From positions 1-12,824 of the forward strand of contig CAZNTU010000158.1 of NCBI GenBank assembly GCA_964575975.1: 12,824 bases of DNA. The letters are read 5' to 3'. Under the pieces are notes generated by a model. That model saw nothing but the letters and a program-made list of their open reading frames with translations. It did no database searches and was not told the DNA's origin. This DNA is from G963674505 sp964575975. GTDB lineage: Bacteria > Desulfobacterota > Desulfobacteria > Desulfobacterales > SKZT01. The number at the start of each line of letters is the position of its first letter. Within the stretch, counting starts at the first letter, position 1. The position numbers and the translations under genes were made by a program. Positions 6,547 to 12,824 of this stretch are shown here, piece after piece.

Positions 6547-6651
6547 GGATTTTTCAACGCGAAAAATTGCGTCTGGAACGACGGCAAGAAGAATGTCACC
6601 ATAAAATTCGTGGCCGACAAAGTGGTGATTCTCACGAGCAGCAATTTGTGA
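6547..6651 (+). pseudogene. Possible 3' remnant of a lost gene
   Basis: The frame ending in TGA at 6649-6651 reads protein-like over its last 34 codons, including the segment KNVTIKFVADKVVIL with regular alternation of a beta strand, and 24 of the 34 third positions are G or C, as in neighbouring genes and unlike the AT-rich gap. The frame stays open back to 6439, but that part has low-complexity A-runs, no ATG or GTG start and no ribosome-binding site. One extra T in the T run at 6550-6554 would join this to a neighbouring frame that reads NGLAVLETRESKKMD, so a frameshift is also conceivable. I cannot name a family. An alternative is a short real gene from TTG 6499 (50 aa), for which no ribosome-binding site is visible. 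Confidence 0.35.
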
Positions 6652-6754
6652 TTTCGAAAATTTCCGGATTCCTTTCGCCTTTGGAAAAGAGCCGGAGGTA
6701 GTTTCGGAGCTTACGTAAACGCCAAAAAAATGTCGGAAAAGCCGGAAAAAAAGC

Positions 6755-7441
6755 ATGGGACCGGATTTTCCTGACGACGGAAGCGAGGGCAAAGTGAACG
6801 AAACCGCATCGAAAAACACCGAATCCGAAAAGGAGCCGTCGAACGAGGAACCATCCGCCGAAAAGCCGGAATTGTCCGAAGAGGAAACAGAGGAAAAAAT
6901 CGGGCGCTTCAAGGATGCCATAGCGCAGATGGCCGGGGACTTGAAGGACTACCATCCGAAAACGGTCCTCCTGTTCGGCTCGCTCGCCCGATGGCTGGCC
7001 GGGCAAAAGGCCGACCGTCTCCCCAACGACATGGACATCCTGATCGTGGGTAACAACCCGCCGTTCAAAGTGGAGAAAAAGGACTACGGCGTAGCCGTCC
7101 AATTGAACAGAATGCCTGCGGACCAGATGGTCGCCATCGCCAAGTCCCTTCGTTACGATTCCAAAGTGGCGGCGCTGTCCAAGCTCTACTCGAAAAACGT
7201 CGTAAAGCAGCACTCCATAGACGTCATCGCCGCGTGCCTCCTGCTGGGCCCGGGATACAACGATTTCGGAATCGAGCAGATCGATATCGACGGAATCGTC
7301 GACAAACGGGACTATTCGGTCCATCAGGTCGTTTTCGGAAAACCATGGTGGGACCGCCTGCGGGCGTACGCCGCGGAGCGCCGGGGGCCCTGGAAACGGT
7401 TCAGCGACAAGATTGTACGGAACGAAGATTTCGAGCCTTGA
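6755..7441 (+). CDS. Nucleotidyltransferase-fold protein with acidic N-terminal tail
   Basis: A 228 aa protein; the first 45 residues are rich in Glu, Ser, Pro and Lys and look disordered. From about 68 it has the polymerase-beta-like nucleotidyltransferase core: VLLFGSLARW with G75-S76, then D92-M-D94 in the strand NDMDILIVG, and a plausible third acidic residue D156 in HSIDVI. This is the metal-binding triad arrangement of the minimal nucleotidyltransferase superfamily, but sixteen residues separate GS from the first Asp, longer than in MNT antitoxins. The C-terminal third is not recognised. The substrate (nucleotide transfer to protein, sugar or drug) cannot be told. Two starts are possible: ATG 6755 with a poor ribosome-binding site, or GTG 6794 preceded by GCGAGGG (6783-6789) four bases away, which would remove 13 residues of the tail. 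No HEPN-like partner gene is adjacent. Its stop is one base from the MocR stop on the other strand. Confidence 0.75.
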   Translation: MGPDFPDDGSEGKVNETASKNTESEKEPSNEEPSAEKPELSEEETEEKIGRFKDAIAQMAGDLKDYHPKTVLLFGSLARWLAGQKADRLPNDMDILIVGNNPPFKVEKKDYGVAVQLNRMPADQMVAIAKSLRYDSKVAALSKLYSKNVVKQHSIDVIAACLLLGPGYNDFGIEQIDIDGIVDKRDYSVHQVVFGKPWWDRLRAYAAERRGPWKRFSDKIVRNEDFEP

Positions 7442-7442
7442 C

Positions 7443-8858
7443 TTAACTCGCGCAAAGCCTCCCGAGATATTCGACCGCCATTTTCGTCCTGTCGTTCCAG
7501 ATGCCCGCGTTCAGCCGCATACAGTTGGAATAGGCGTCTCTCATGGTGAAAAGCTGTCCCGGGGCTACGATGATATTTTTGATAAGTGCCTTTTTGTAGA
7601 TTTGGTAGGCGTCGATTTCGCCGGGAAGCTCGACCCAGAGGAGCATGCCTCCTTCGGGGTCCGTGACTTCGGTCCCTTCGGGGAAATGTTTCAGGATCGT
7701 GTTTCGCATGGCGGCGGTTTGTTCCTTCAGCTTTTTGCGAAGCATCCTCAAATGGCGCTCGTATCCCCCTTCTTTTAAAAATCGCGCCACCGCGATCTGG
7801 TTGACTGACGCCGTCGAAATGTTCAACAGCATTTTCAGTTCGATCACCCGCTCGTAGTGTTTTCCGGGGGCGATCCACCCGACCCTCAGGCCGGGGGCGA
7901 TGGTTTTCGAAAAGGAGGAGCACAGGATCACGTTTCCGTCCCGGTCGTGGGATTTGCAGGTGTCGGGCCGGTTTTCGAACGAAAGGTCGCCGTAGATGTC
8001 GTCCTCGATCAACGGGATTTTCCTTTCGCTCAACAGTTTCGCGAGTTTCCTCTTCTTGTCGCCGGGAATGGAAAATCCGATGGGGTTGTTGAAATTGGAA
8101 ATGGTGAACATGGCCTTGACCGGGTGGTTCTCGATCACGAACCGCAAGGTGTCCAAACTGACGCCCTCCCGTTCGGAACTCGGAATTTCGATGATTTTCA
8201 GTTTCAACTGCTGCAACAGGCGGAGCAGGTTGAAATAGATGGGGCTCTCGAAAGCGATGGCGTCGCCGGGCTCGCATACGGCCATGAGGGCAAGAAAAAT
8301 GGCCTCGTGGCAGCCGTTCGTTATCACGATGTCTTCGGGGGAAAGGTTCGCGCCGCAAGAGATGCTCCAACGGGAAATCTGCTCCCGAAGCCCGGCGTGC
8401 CCGGGCGGCATCAGATAGTCGAACGACTCCCGTTCGTTGTCTCGCAAGGCCTCCTGGAAGAAACGTCCGATTCTCTTGGACGGGTAGAAGTCCGGGCACA
8501 CCGACGCGATTCCCAGGGTGGCCTCGTCGCCGCAAATGCCCATGCTTTGAAACGCGCCGTAGACCCGGCACAGGCCCGCGTCCTGCGGATCGCACAATCG
8601 CGGATCGACGATTTCCGGCCGAGAGCGCTCGGACGCTTCCGAATTCTGCCTTTTCACGTAAAAGCCCGATTGGGGCAGGGCGATGATGTAGTTTTGATCC
8701 TCGAGCTTCCAGTAGGCCTCCTTGACAGTGTTGACGCTGACGTTCAGCTCCTGGCTCAACTGGCGAAGCGACGGGATTTTGTCCCCTTCCTTCAACACCC
8801 CGTTCTTGATTAGGTTCAGAATGCTTTCCGCCACCTGCTCGTAGCGAGTCGTTTTCAT
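7443..8858 (-). CDS. MocR-type regulator: GntR winged helix fused to PLP-dependent aminotransferase fold
   Basis: A 471 aa protein. Residues 1-70 are a GntR winged-helix DNA-binding domain (IPSLRQLSQELNVSVNTVKEAY, then PQSGFYV in the wing). Residues about 100-470 are a fold-type I aminotransferase domain: FNNPIG at 256-261, EDDIYG at 285-290, the Schiff-base lysine K318 in SSFSK, and the carboxylate-binding arginine R448 in CMRLN. With all PLP residues kept it could bind PLP or a PLP-amino acid adduct as effector, as in GabR or PdxR, or be an active aminotransferase such as the LysN-like enzymes. The ATG at 8858 follows a strong ribosome-binding site (GGAGG). A near-perfect 22-bp dyad and a direct repeat lie upstream, as expected for self-control. 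The regulated pathway is not shown by the neighbours; it lies in the same direction 132 bases after the debranching enzyme and may be partly co-transcribed. No metabolic gene is divergent from it. Confidence 0.9.
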   Translation of the reverse strand: MKTTRYEQVAESILNLIKNGVLKEGDKIPSLRQLSQELNVSVNTVKEAYWKLEDQNYIIALPQSGFYVKRQNSEASERSRPEIVDPRLCDPQDAGLCRVYGAFQSMGICGDEATLGIASVCPDFYPSKRIGRFFQEALRDNERESFDYLMPPGHAGLREQISRWSISCGANLSPEDIVITNGCHEAIFLALMAVCEPGDAIAFESPIYFNLLRLLQQLKLKIIEIPSSEREGVSLDTLRFVIENHPVKAMFTISNFNNPIGFSIPGDKKRKLAKLLSERKIPLIEDDIYGDLSFENRPDTCKSHDRDGNVILCSSFSKTIAPGLRVGWIAPGKHYERVIELKMLLNISTASVNQIAVARFLKEGGYERHLRMLRKKLKEQTAAMRNTILKHFPEGTEVTDPEGGMLLWVELPGEIDAYQIYKKALIKNIIVAPGQLFTMRDAYSNCMRLNAGIWNDRTKMAVEYLGRLCAS

Positions 8859-8882
8859 GGATCCCCCCTCCGCCAGTCTGTG

Positions 8883-8904
8883 CGCGCTCCGATATCGGCG
8901 CGCG
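8883..8904. promoter_or_regulatory. Candidate MocR operator: 22-bp dyad
   Basis: Centred between 8893 and 8894, the two 11-base arms match at ten of eleven positions (central CCGATATCGG, then one mismatch, then five more GC pairs). It lies 25-46 bases before the MocR start, where a self-repressing operator would be expected. Whether the encoded protein binds it is inference. Confidence 0.45.
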
Positions 8905-8962
8905 AAACAGCGCGGCTTTCGAAATTTGTTCGCGACAAGTCCGATAGAGCTTAAAGCAGGTT

Positions 8963-8979
8963 TTCAAGTTCGGTTCAAG
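8963..8979. promoter_or_regulatory. Direct repeat TTCAAG spaced by one helical turn, overlapping possible -35 boxes
   Basis: TTCAAG occurs at 8963-8968 and 8974-8979, an exact 11-base period. MocR proteins often bind direct repeats. On the minus strand the same bases supply weak -35 candidates (TTGAAC 8978-8973, followed after 17 bases by TTTAAG at 8955-8950). The repeat is short and may be chance. Confidence 0.3.
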
Positions 8980-8990
8980 AAAAATGTTTC

Positions 8991-11081
8991 TTAAGGTTCG
9001 TTCGACTTTTTTGCAGGCGGTTTCCGGGACGCGGTCTTGATCGTCTTCCAGGACCGCAGCGCCTCGGCCACGCTCCAAGCCTGGGCGAAACATCCTTCGG
9101 GGCCGTGAGGCGTCTCCGCGTCGAAAACCTCGCCGATGGTTCCGATACAGGCGTCTCCCAGATGATCCATGAGGGGATTCAAAAAACTCCGTGCTTCCTC
9201 GGCTCTTTCGGGATACACCTTTATCCAGGCGTCGATAAACGGACCGATAAGCCACGGCCATACGGTTCCCTGGTGATAGGCGGAATCCCGCCTGCTCAAA
9301 TCGCCTGCGTACCTTTTAATATAATCCCGGTGGCCCGGTGCAAGGGTCCGCAGACCGTACGGAGTCAGCAGCTTCTCTGAAACCGCTTTAAGCACCGGCT
9401 CCCAGCGCGACGGCTCCAGCACGGGGTAATCCAGCGAAACGGCAAAAATCTGGTTGGGCCGCAAAGCGTCGTCTTCGCCGTCCTCCCCGTCCACGATATC
9501 GTAGAGATACCCGCCGTCATCGTACCAGAAACGCTCGTTGAAGGATTCGAAAACCCGCTCCCCCAGCCGATGGATTCGTTGTCCGTCCTTTTCGTTTCCA
9601 TACTCGAAAAGCCAGGACGACAAGACGCGAAGCGCATTGTACCACAGGGCGTTGATCTCGACCGCCTTTCCCCGTCGCGGGGTGACCACTAGGTCGTCCG
9701 TCTTCGCGTCCATCCAGGTCAGGGCGTATCCGTCCTGGCCCTGCCGGAGAAGACCGTCGGCAGGATCTACCCCGATTCCGAAACGCGTCCCTTCGATGTG
9801 CCGATCGACGATCTCCAGCAGCGCGTCCAGCAGAAGCGCCAGGGTGTTGGAGTCGCCGGTCGCGCGGATGAATCGGTTGATGGCGTGAAAATACCACAAG
9901 GTCGCGTCGGCCGTATTGTATCGCCCTTCTTCGTCTCCTTCCGGAAACATGTTGGGAATGAGACCGTCGCGAACATAATTGGAGAAAGTCCGCAGGATGA
10001 AGCCGGCCTCCCGGAAGCGTCCGGTGGCGAGCGTAAGGCCTTCCAGGCCGATCATGGTGTCGCGGCCCCAGTCGGTGAACCAGGGATATCCGGCAACGAC
10101 CGATCTGGCTTCGTCTCCGGCGGCGTGCGCCCGGGTTTCGTCCGAAATTCGCGCGACGGGGGCGAAGACGAATTGGTCCGCCGCCAGGGCCAGTTCCTGC
10201 AAGGGAGGAGACCGAAGTTCCGGAGGACAACGCGCCAGGAGCTGCCGCCGACGGTAGATTTCCGTGCGGAACGCCTCCGGCGGCGTCATCGCGCAAGCCA
10301 CCGGGCACGGTTCCGTCGACGCCGCCAGCGCCGCGATCTCTTTCTTTCTCAAAAGGACCTTGAAATAGCCCGGACTCCAGATCGATTCCCTGCCGTCGTA
10401 TCCCCTCCGTCTTTCGACCTGGTAGAAAGCCTCTTTGCATCCGCCCTTTTCGAAAAAAAGTTCGCCCTGGTCGCCGTGAATCCAAATTCCGAGGTCGGGA
10501 AATCCGTCCGGCGTCTCTATGGTATAGCGGTCCTCCGAGGCGATCACAGGGTAGGGGGAGAAGGGCTCGAGACTAAGCTCGGACTCCTGGGACCGGACAT
10601 GCAGGATCGGCCGAAGGCGCAAGGAGGGGACGCCCTGTCCTTCCAGAAGCGTATAGGCCACGTAGACCGTGTTTTGCATATGGGGAAGAAGGATTCTCTT
10701 CTCGATGACGAAACTGTCGACTTCGAAATGCCAGACGGGAAGCCCGTCGCCCAAAAAGAACCTTTTCAGACGCAGGACGCCCGGCGCGAGGAGTTCGTCC
10801 TCGCCGCGCTGGCAGCCGAAAAGCGGAACGACCACGCCGTCCGGAAGGACGATCTCCTCCAGAATGTTGTTCAGCATGACGACCCGGCCCAACGGGGAGG
10901 GCAGGGCGGCGACCAGAAGTCCGTGGTATTTGCGGGTGCAGACCCCGGCCGCCGTTCCCGCCGCGTATCCGCCCAGGCCGTTGGCGACTAACCATTCGCG
11001 ATCGAGAAGGTATTGCACGTCCTTTCCATGGACGGGAATCTCACGGACGATTCGGACCGGCAGCGGCGAATTTGGATCCAC
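8991..11081 (-). CDS. Glycogen debranching enzyme (amylo-alpha-1,6-glucosidase, GDE type)
   Basis: Removes alpha-1,6 branches from glycogen or maltodextrin in the cytoplasm; 696 aa. Residues about 22-250 are the GDE N-terminal beta domain, opening with DREWLVANGLGGYAAGT and RKYHGLL. Residues about 285-665 are the (alpha/alpha)6 catalytic domain with FTDWGRDTMIGLEGL (D337-T342 core), IPNMFPEG, and QGTVWPW at 604-610. This is the bacterial and archaeal single-chain GDE layout (GH133-like), not the GH13 TreX/GlgX type that usually accompanies treZ. The start is GTG at 11081: AGGAGG (11089-11094) precedes it by seven bases. The same frame happens to stay open far upstream across treZ, which would wrongly give a 1,233 aa fusion. 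It starts 11 bases after the treZ stop, whose TAG runs into the ribosome-binding site, so the two are coupled. The short tail after about 665 is basic and unconserved. Confidence 0.93.
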   Translation of the reverse strand: MDPNSPLPVRIVREIPVHGKDVQYLLDREWLVANGLGGYAAGTAAGVCTRKYHGLLVAALPSPLGRVVMLNNILEEIVLPDGVVVPLFGCQRGEDELLAPGVLRLKRFFLGDGLPVWHFEVDSFVIEKRILLPHMQNTVYVAYTLLEGQGVPSLRLRPILHVRSQESELSLEPFSPYPVIASEDRYTIETPDGFPDLGIWIHGDQGELFFEKGGCKEAFYQVERRRGYDGRESIWSPGYFKVLLRKKEIAALAASTEPCPVACAMTPPEAFRTEIYRRRQLLARCPPELRSPPLQELALAADQFVFAPVARISDETRAHAAGDEARSVVAGYPWFTDWGRDTMIGLEGLTLATGRFREAGFILRTFSNYVRDGLIPNMFPEGDEEGRYNTADATLWYFHAINRFIRATGDSNTLALLLDALLEIVDRHIEGTRFGIGVDPADGLLRQGQDGYALTWMDAKTDDLVVTPRRGKAVEINALWYNALRVLSSWLFEYGNEKDGQRIHRLGERVFESFNERFWYDDGGYLYDIVDGEDGEDDALRPNQIFAVSLDYPVLEPSRWEPVLKAVSEKLLTPYGLRTLAPGHRDYIKRYAGDLSRRDSAYHQGTVWPWLIGPFIDAWIKVYPERAEEARSFLNPLMDHLGDACIGTIGEVFDAETPHGPEGCFAQAWSVAEALRSWKTIKTASRKPPAKKSNEP

Positions 11082-11088
11082 TTTTTTT

Positions 11089-11095
11089 CCTCCTA
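11089..11095 (-). promoter_or_regulatory. Shine-Dalgarno site overlapping the treZ stop codon
   Basis: The minus strand reads TAGGAGG: the TAG stop of treZ (11095-11093) shares its last two bases with the perfect AGGAGG, followed by seven A and the GTG start of the debranching enzyme. This fixes that start and implies translational coupling of the two genes. Confidence 0.85.
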
Positions 11096-12823
11096 CTCGT
11101 TTAGAAGATTGAAAACTTTGTATTCCATTACGACCTTGTTGGAGGCCAGCACGACGGCGGCGTGTCCGGGGATCGTCCAAGACCCCTCGGCCTCGATATC
11201 CGGCGTTCCGCTTCCGCCGTAAACGGCCGATTCGCTGGACCATAGAAGCTCCCACCGGGATCTTTCGGGAGGGGCCAGAAGAGGCTCCGGCACCGTATTC
11301 AAAACCAGATCGCGTCCCAGGTTGACAAGCAGAACCCGGTCGCCTTCCTCCCCGCCCAAGTACCGAATAACGAAGGCTTCGGGACCGATCACCGCGCCGT
11401 GCATCCAATCGTTGCGCTGGGCTTTGAAGACCGGATCTTTGCGGCGCATTGTCATCAGGTCCCGGTGCAAGGCCGTGCAATCCGCGTGAAGGGTCCTTTC
11501 GCCATGATCTATCTTGCAACTCTGGAATGTTCTGTCGTCCGCGTAATACGGTATTCTTTCCTGCGCGTCGGCCCCTCGTATGCTTCTGAACTGCTTCAGG
11601 AAATCGATCCGGCCGTTTTCCACCTGTTCGGCCAAGTCTCCCTCCCAGTCGGCGAAATAGCAGAACGGACTGGAAGCGCAAAATTCTTGACCCTGGAAGA
11701 TCATGGGAGTTCCGGGAATCAGGAACAACAAGGCGGTCATGGCCCGGAACCTTCCGGGAGAAGTCAGCTCGTGGCATCGCTTTCCCCGGACGCTGTTGGC
11801 GATTTGGTCGTGGTTTTGGATGCAGTTGACGAAAGTGGCCGGCTTGATTCCGTAAGTCGGCGATCCCCGGCGTTTGTTCTGCCACGAGTACCACTGTCCC
11901 TGGTACAAGAATCCCCATTTCGCGGCCGAGATCAGTTCCTGCGGCGATCCCAGGTGATCGCAGTAATACGCTTCGTTTTTTCCTGTCAAGGCCACCATGG
12001 CGGAATGGTGGAAATCGTCGTTCCAGAGACCGTCCAGGCCGAAGCCTCCGTCTTCGAGCGAGCGCACGAGTCTCGAATCCTGCGGCTCGTTTTCGGCCAG
12101 AATTACGATGGAACGGTCTTTCGCGGCCTTCCTGGCGGATGCCGCAAGCTCGGCGACGATATGTCTGGGGGACTGGTCGAAAATCATTTGGGTTGCGTCC
12201 AGGCGCAAACCGTCGAAGTGGAATTCGTCTATCCAGTAGGCGGCGTTGGCTGCGACGAACTCGCGAACCGGCCCGGAGTTCTTGCCGTCGAAGTTTATGG
12301 CCTCCCCCCATTCGGTTTCGTACCGGTCCGAAAAATAATCCCTGGAAAAGCTGCGAAGAAAGTTTCCCGCAGGCCCGAAATGGTTGTAGACTACATCCAA
12401 AACGACTCCCAGACCAAGGCTGTGGGCCGTATCGACGAACAGCCGCAGATCGTCGGGCCGACCGTACCCATGATATGGAGCGAAAAGATCGACGCCGTCG
12501 TACCCCCACCCGAACTTTCCCGCGAATTCGGCCACGGGCATCATTTCCAAAACCGTGATCCCCATGTCGGCCAGTTCGCGCAGACGGCCGGCGGCGGACT
12601 TCCACGTACCCTCGGGAGTATACGTTCCCACGTGCATTTCGTAAATCACCTGGTTTTCCAGCTTGATTCCGGGCCACTCCCGGTCGGTCCATTCGAACTT
12701 GGAGGGATCGATCGCTTGGGAGGGACCGTCGGGTCCTTCGGGCTGGAACCGGGAAGCGGGGTCCGGATAGAGAAAGTCGTCGTCCTCGAACCGGAAACGG
12801 TACAGCGAGCCGGCGCCCGCTTC
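11093..12823 (-). CDS. treZ: Malto-oligosyltrehalose trehalohydrolase, 5' end outside the window
   Basis: Hydrolyses maltooligosyl-trehalose to release trehalose, the last step of the TreY-TreZ route from glycogen; cytoplasmic GH13 enzyme. The frame is open to the window edge; 576 residues are visible and roughly the first tens of the N-terminal domain are missing. A GTG at 12649 is internal: the upstream codons (YRFRFEDDDFLYPDPASRFQ, then DREWPGIKLENQ) belong to the conserved TreZ N-terminal module. GH13 motifs are DVVYNHFGP; nucleophile Asp in GLRLDATQ (codon 12197-12199); acid/base Glu in ILAENEP (12092-12094); and transition-state Asp in QNHDQ (11807-11809). NDDFHHSAMVALTG, EAYYCDHLGSPQE and FQGQEF with FADWEGDLA are typical of TreZ and separate it from glycogen branching enzyme. 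It is followed within 11 bases by the debranching gene. treY would be expected nearby, upstream of the window edge. Confidence 0.95.
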   Translation of the reverse strand, partial: EAGAGSLYRFRFEDDDFLYPDPASRFQPEGPDGPSQAIDPSKFEWTDREWPGIKLENQVIYEMHVGTYTPEGTWKSAAGRLRELADMGITVLEMMPVAEFAGKFGWGYDGVDLFAPYHGYGRPDDLRLFVDTAHSLGLGVVLDVVYNHFGPAGNFLRSFSRDYFSDRYETEWGEAINFDGKNSGPVREFVAANAAYWIDEFHFDGLRLDATQMIFDQSPRHIVAELAASARKAAKDRSIVILAENEPQDSRLVRSLEDGGFGLDGLWNDDFHHSAMVALTGKNEAYYCDHLGSPQELISAAKWGFLYQGQWYSWQNKRRGSPTYGIKPATFVNCIQNHDQIANSVRGKRCHELTSPGRFRAMTALLFLIPGTPMIFQGQEFCASSPFCYFADWEGDLAEQVENGRIDFLKQFRSIRGADAQERIPYYADDRTFQSCKIDHGERTLHADCTALHRDLMTMRRKDPVFKAQRNDWMHGAVIGPEAFVIRYLGGEEGDRVLLVNLGRDLVLNTVPEPLLAPPERSRWELLWSSESAVYGGSGTPDIEAEGSWTIPGHAAVVLASNKVVMEYKVFNLLNE

Positions 12824-12824
12824 C

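Noticed and set aside
6730..6774. Short frame starting ATG 6730 just before the nucleotidyltransferase gene, as an upstream start or leader peptide
   Set aside because: It is out of frame with the gene, ends after 14 codons and has no ribosome-binding site.
6385..6921. Minus-strand frame of 178 codons covering the 6310-6754 gap
   Set aside because: Its first third is antisense to the acidic tail of the nucleotidyltransferase gene, it has no ribosome-binding site, and it runs into the lipoprotein promoter; the plus-strand fragment has better codon use.
7324..9261. A 645-codon minus-strand open frame across the MocR gene
   Set aside because: It is a different frame of the same DNA that encodes the MocR protein with all conserved motifs; its translation is arginine-rich and matches nothing recognisable.
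8991..12692. A single 1,233-codon open frame on the minus strand
   Set aside because: Only the part from 11081 down is a recognisable enzyme with a perfect ribosome-binding site; the remainder is an out-of-frame shadow of treZ with Arg/Gly/Ser-rich composition.

Overview
The window looks like a piece of a Gram-negative bacterial chromosome, most likely from Desulfobacterota (the former Deltaproteobacteria). The pointers are an arabinose-5-phosphate isomerase for Kdo/LPS synthesis, a large TPR plus periplasmic-binding lipoprotein of the kind linked to peptidoglycan synthases, and a small PxxKW-type cysteine-rich protein, a family I know mainly from sulfate- and metal-reducing deltaproteobacteria. 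The taxon is an inference; nothing here (such as rRNA) fixes it. Coding DNA is GC-rich and the gaps between genes are visibly AT-rich, which helps in placing genes.

Layout. Bases 1-2476 (+) hold the end of an operon: an FtsX/MacB-type ABC permease cut by the window edge, its ATPase (LolD/MacB-like, with unusual Q-loop and signature residues), and an unrecognised polytopic membrane protein that overlaps the ATPase by four bases. Facing them, 2623-2910 (-), is the PxxKW protein, closed by an intrinsic terminator. Its leader has a second terminator-shaped hairpin between promoter and ribosome-binding site, an attenuator-like arrangement. A divergent promoter drives kdsD (3275-4249, +), whose leader holds a long hairpin. 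kdsD converges on the LpoA-like lipoprotein (4282-6309, -). The gap 6310-6754 contains the lipoprotein promoter, a perfect inverted repeat and what looks like the 3' remnant of a lost gene.

A nucleotidyltransferase-fold protein with an acidic tail (6755-7441, +) ends one base short of the end of a MocR-type regulator (7443-8858, -), which has a strong dyad and a one-turn direct repeat upstream. The rest, 8991-12824 (-), is a two-gene glycogen/trehalose unit: malto-oligosyltrehalose trehalohydrolase (treZ, 5' end outside the window) followed at once by a GDE-type glycogen debranching enzyme.

How the genes fit together. treZ and the debranching enzyme belong to one pathway, glycogen to trehalose; the missing partner, TreY, would be expected just outside the window. 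kdsD and the lipoprotein both serve the cell envelope but are convergent and not an operon. The ABC unit probably acts on the inner membrane or periplasm, but its substrate cannot be read from the sequence. Three predicted promoters share the same eight-base -35 block, AATTGACA, which supports ordinary sigma-70 control of the central genes. I see no mobile element, tRNA, rRNA or CRISPR array.
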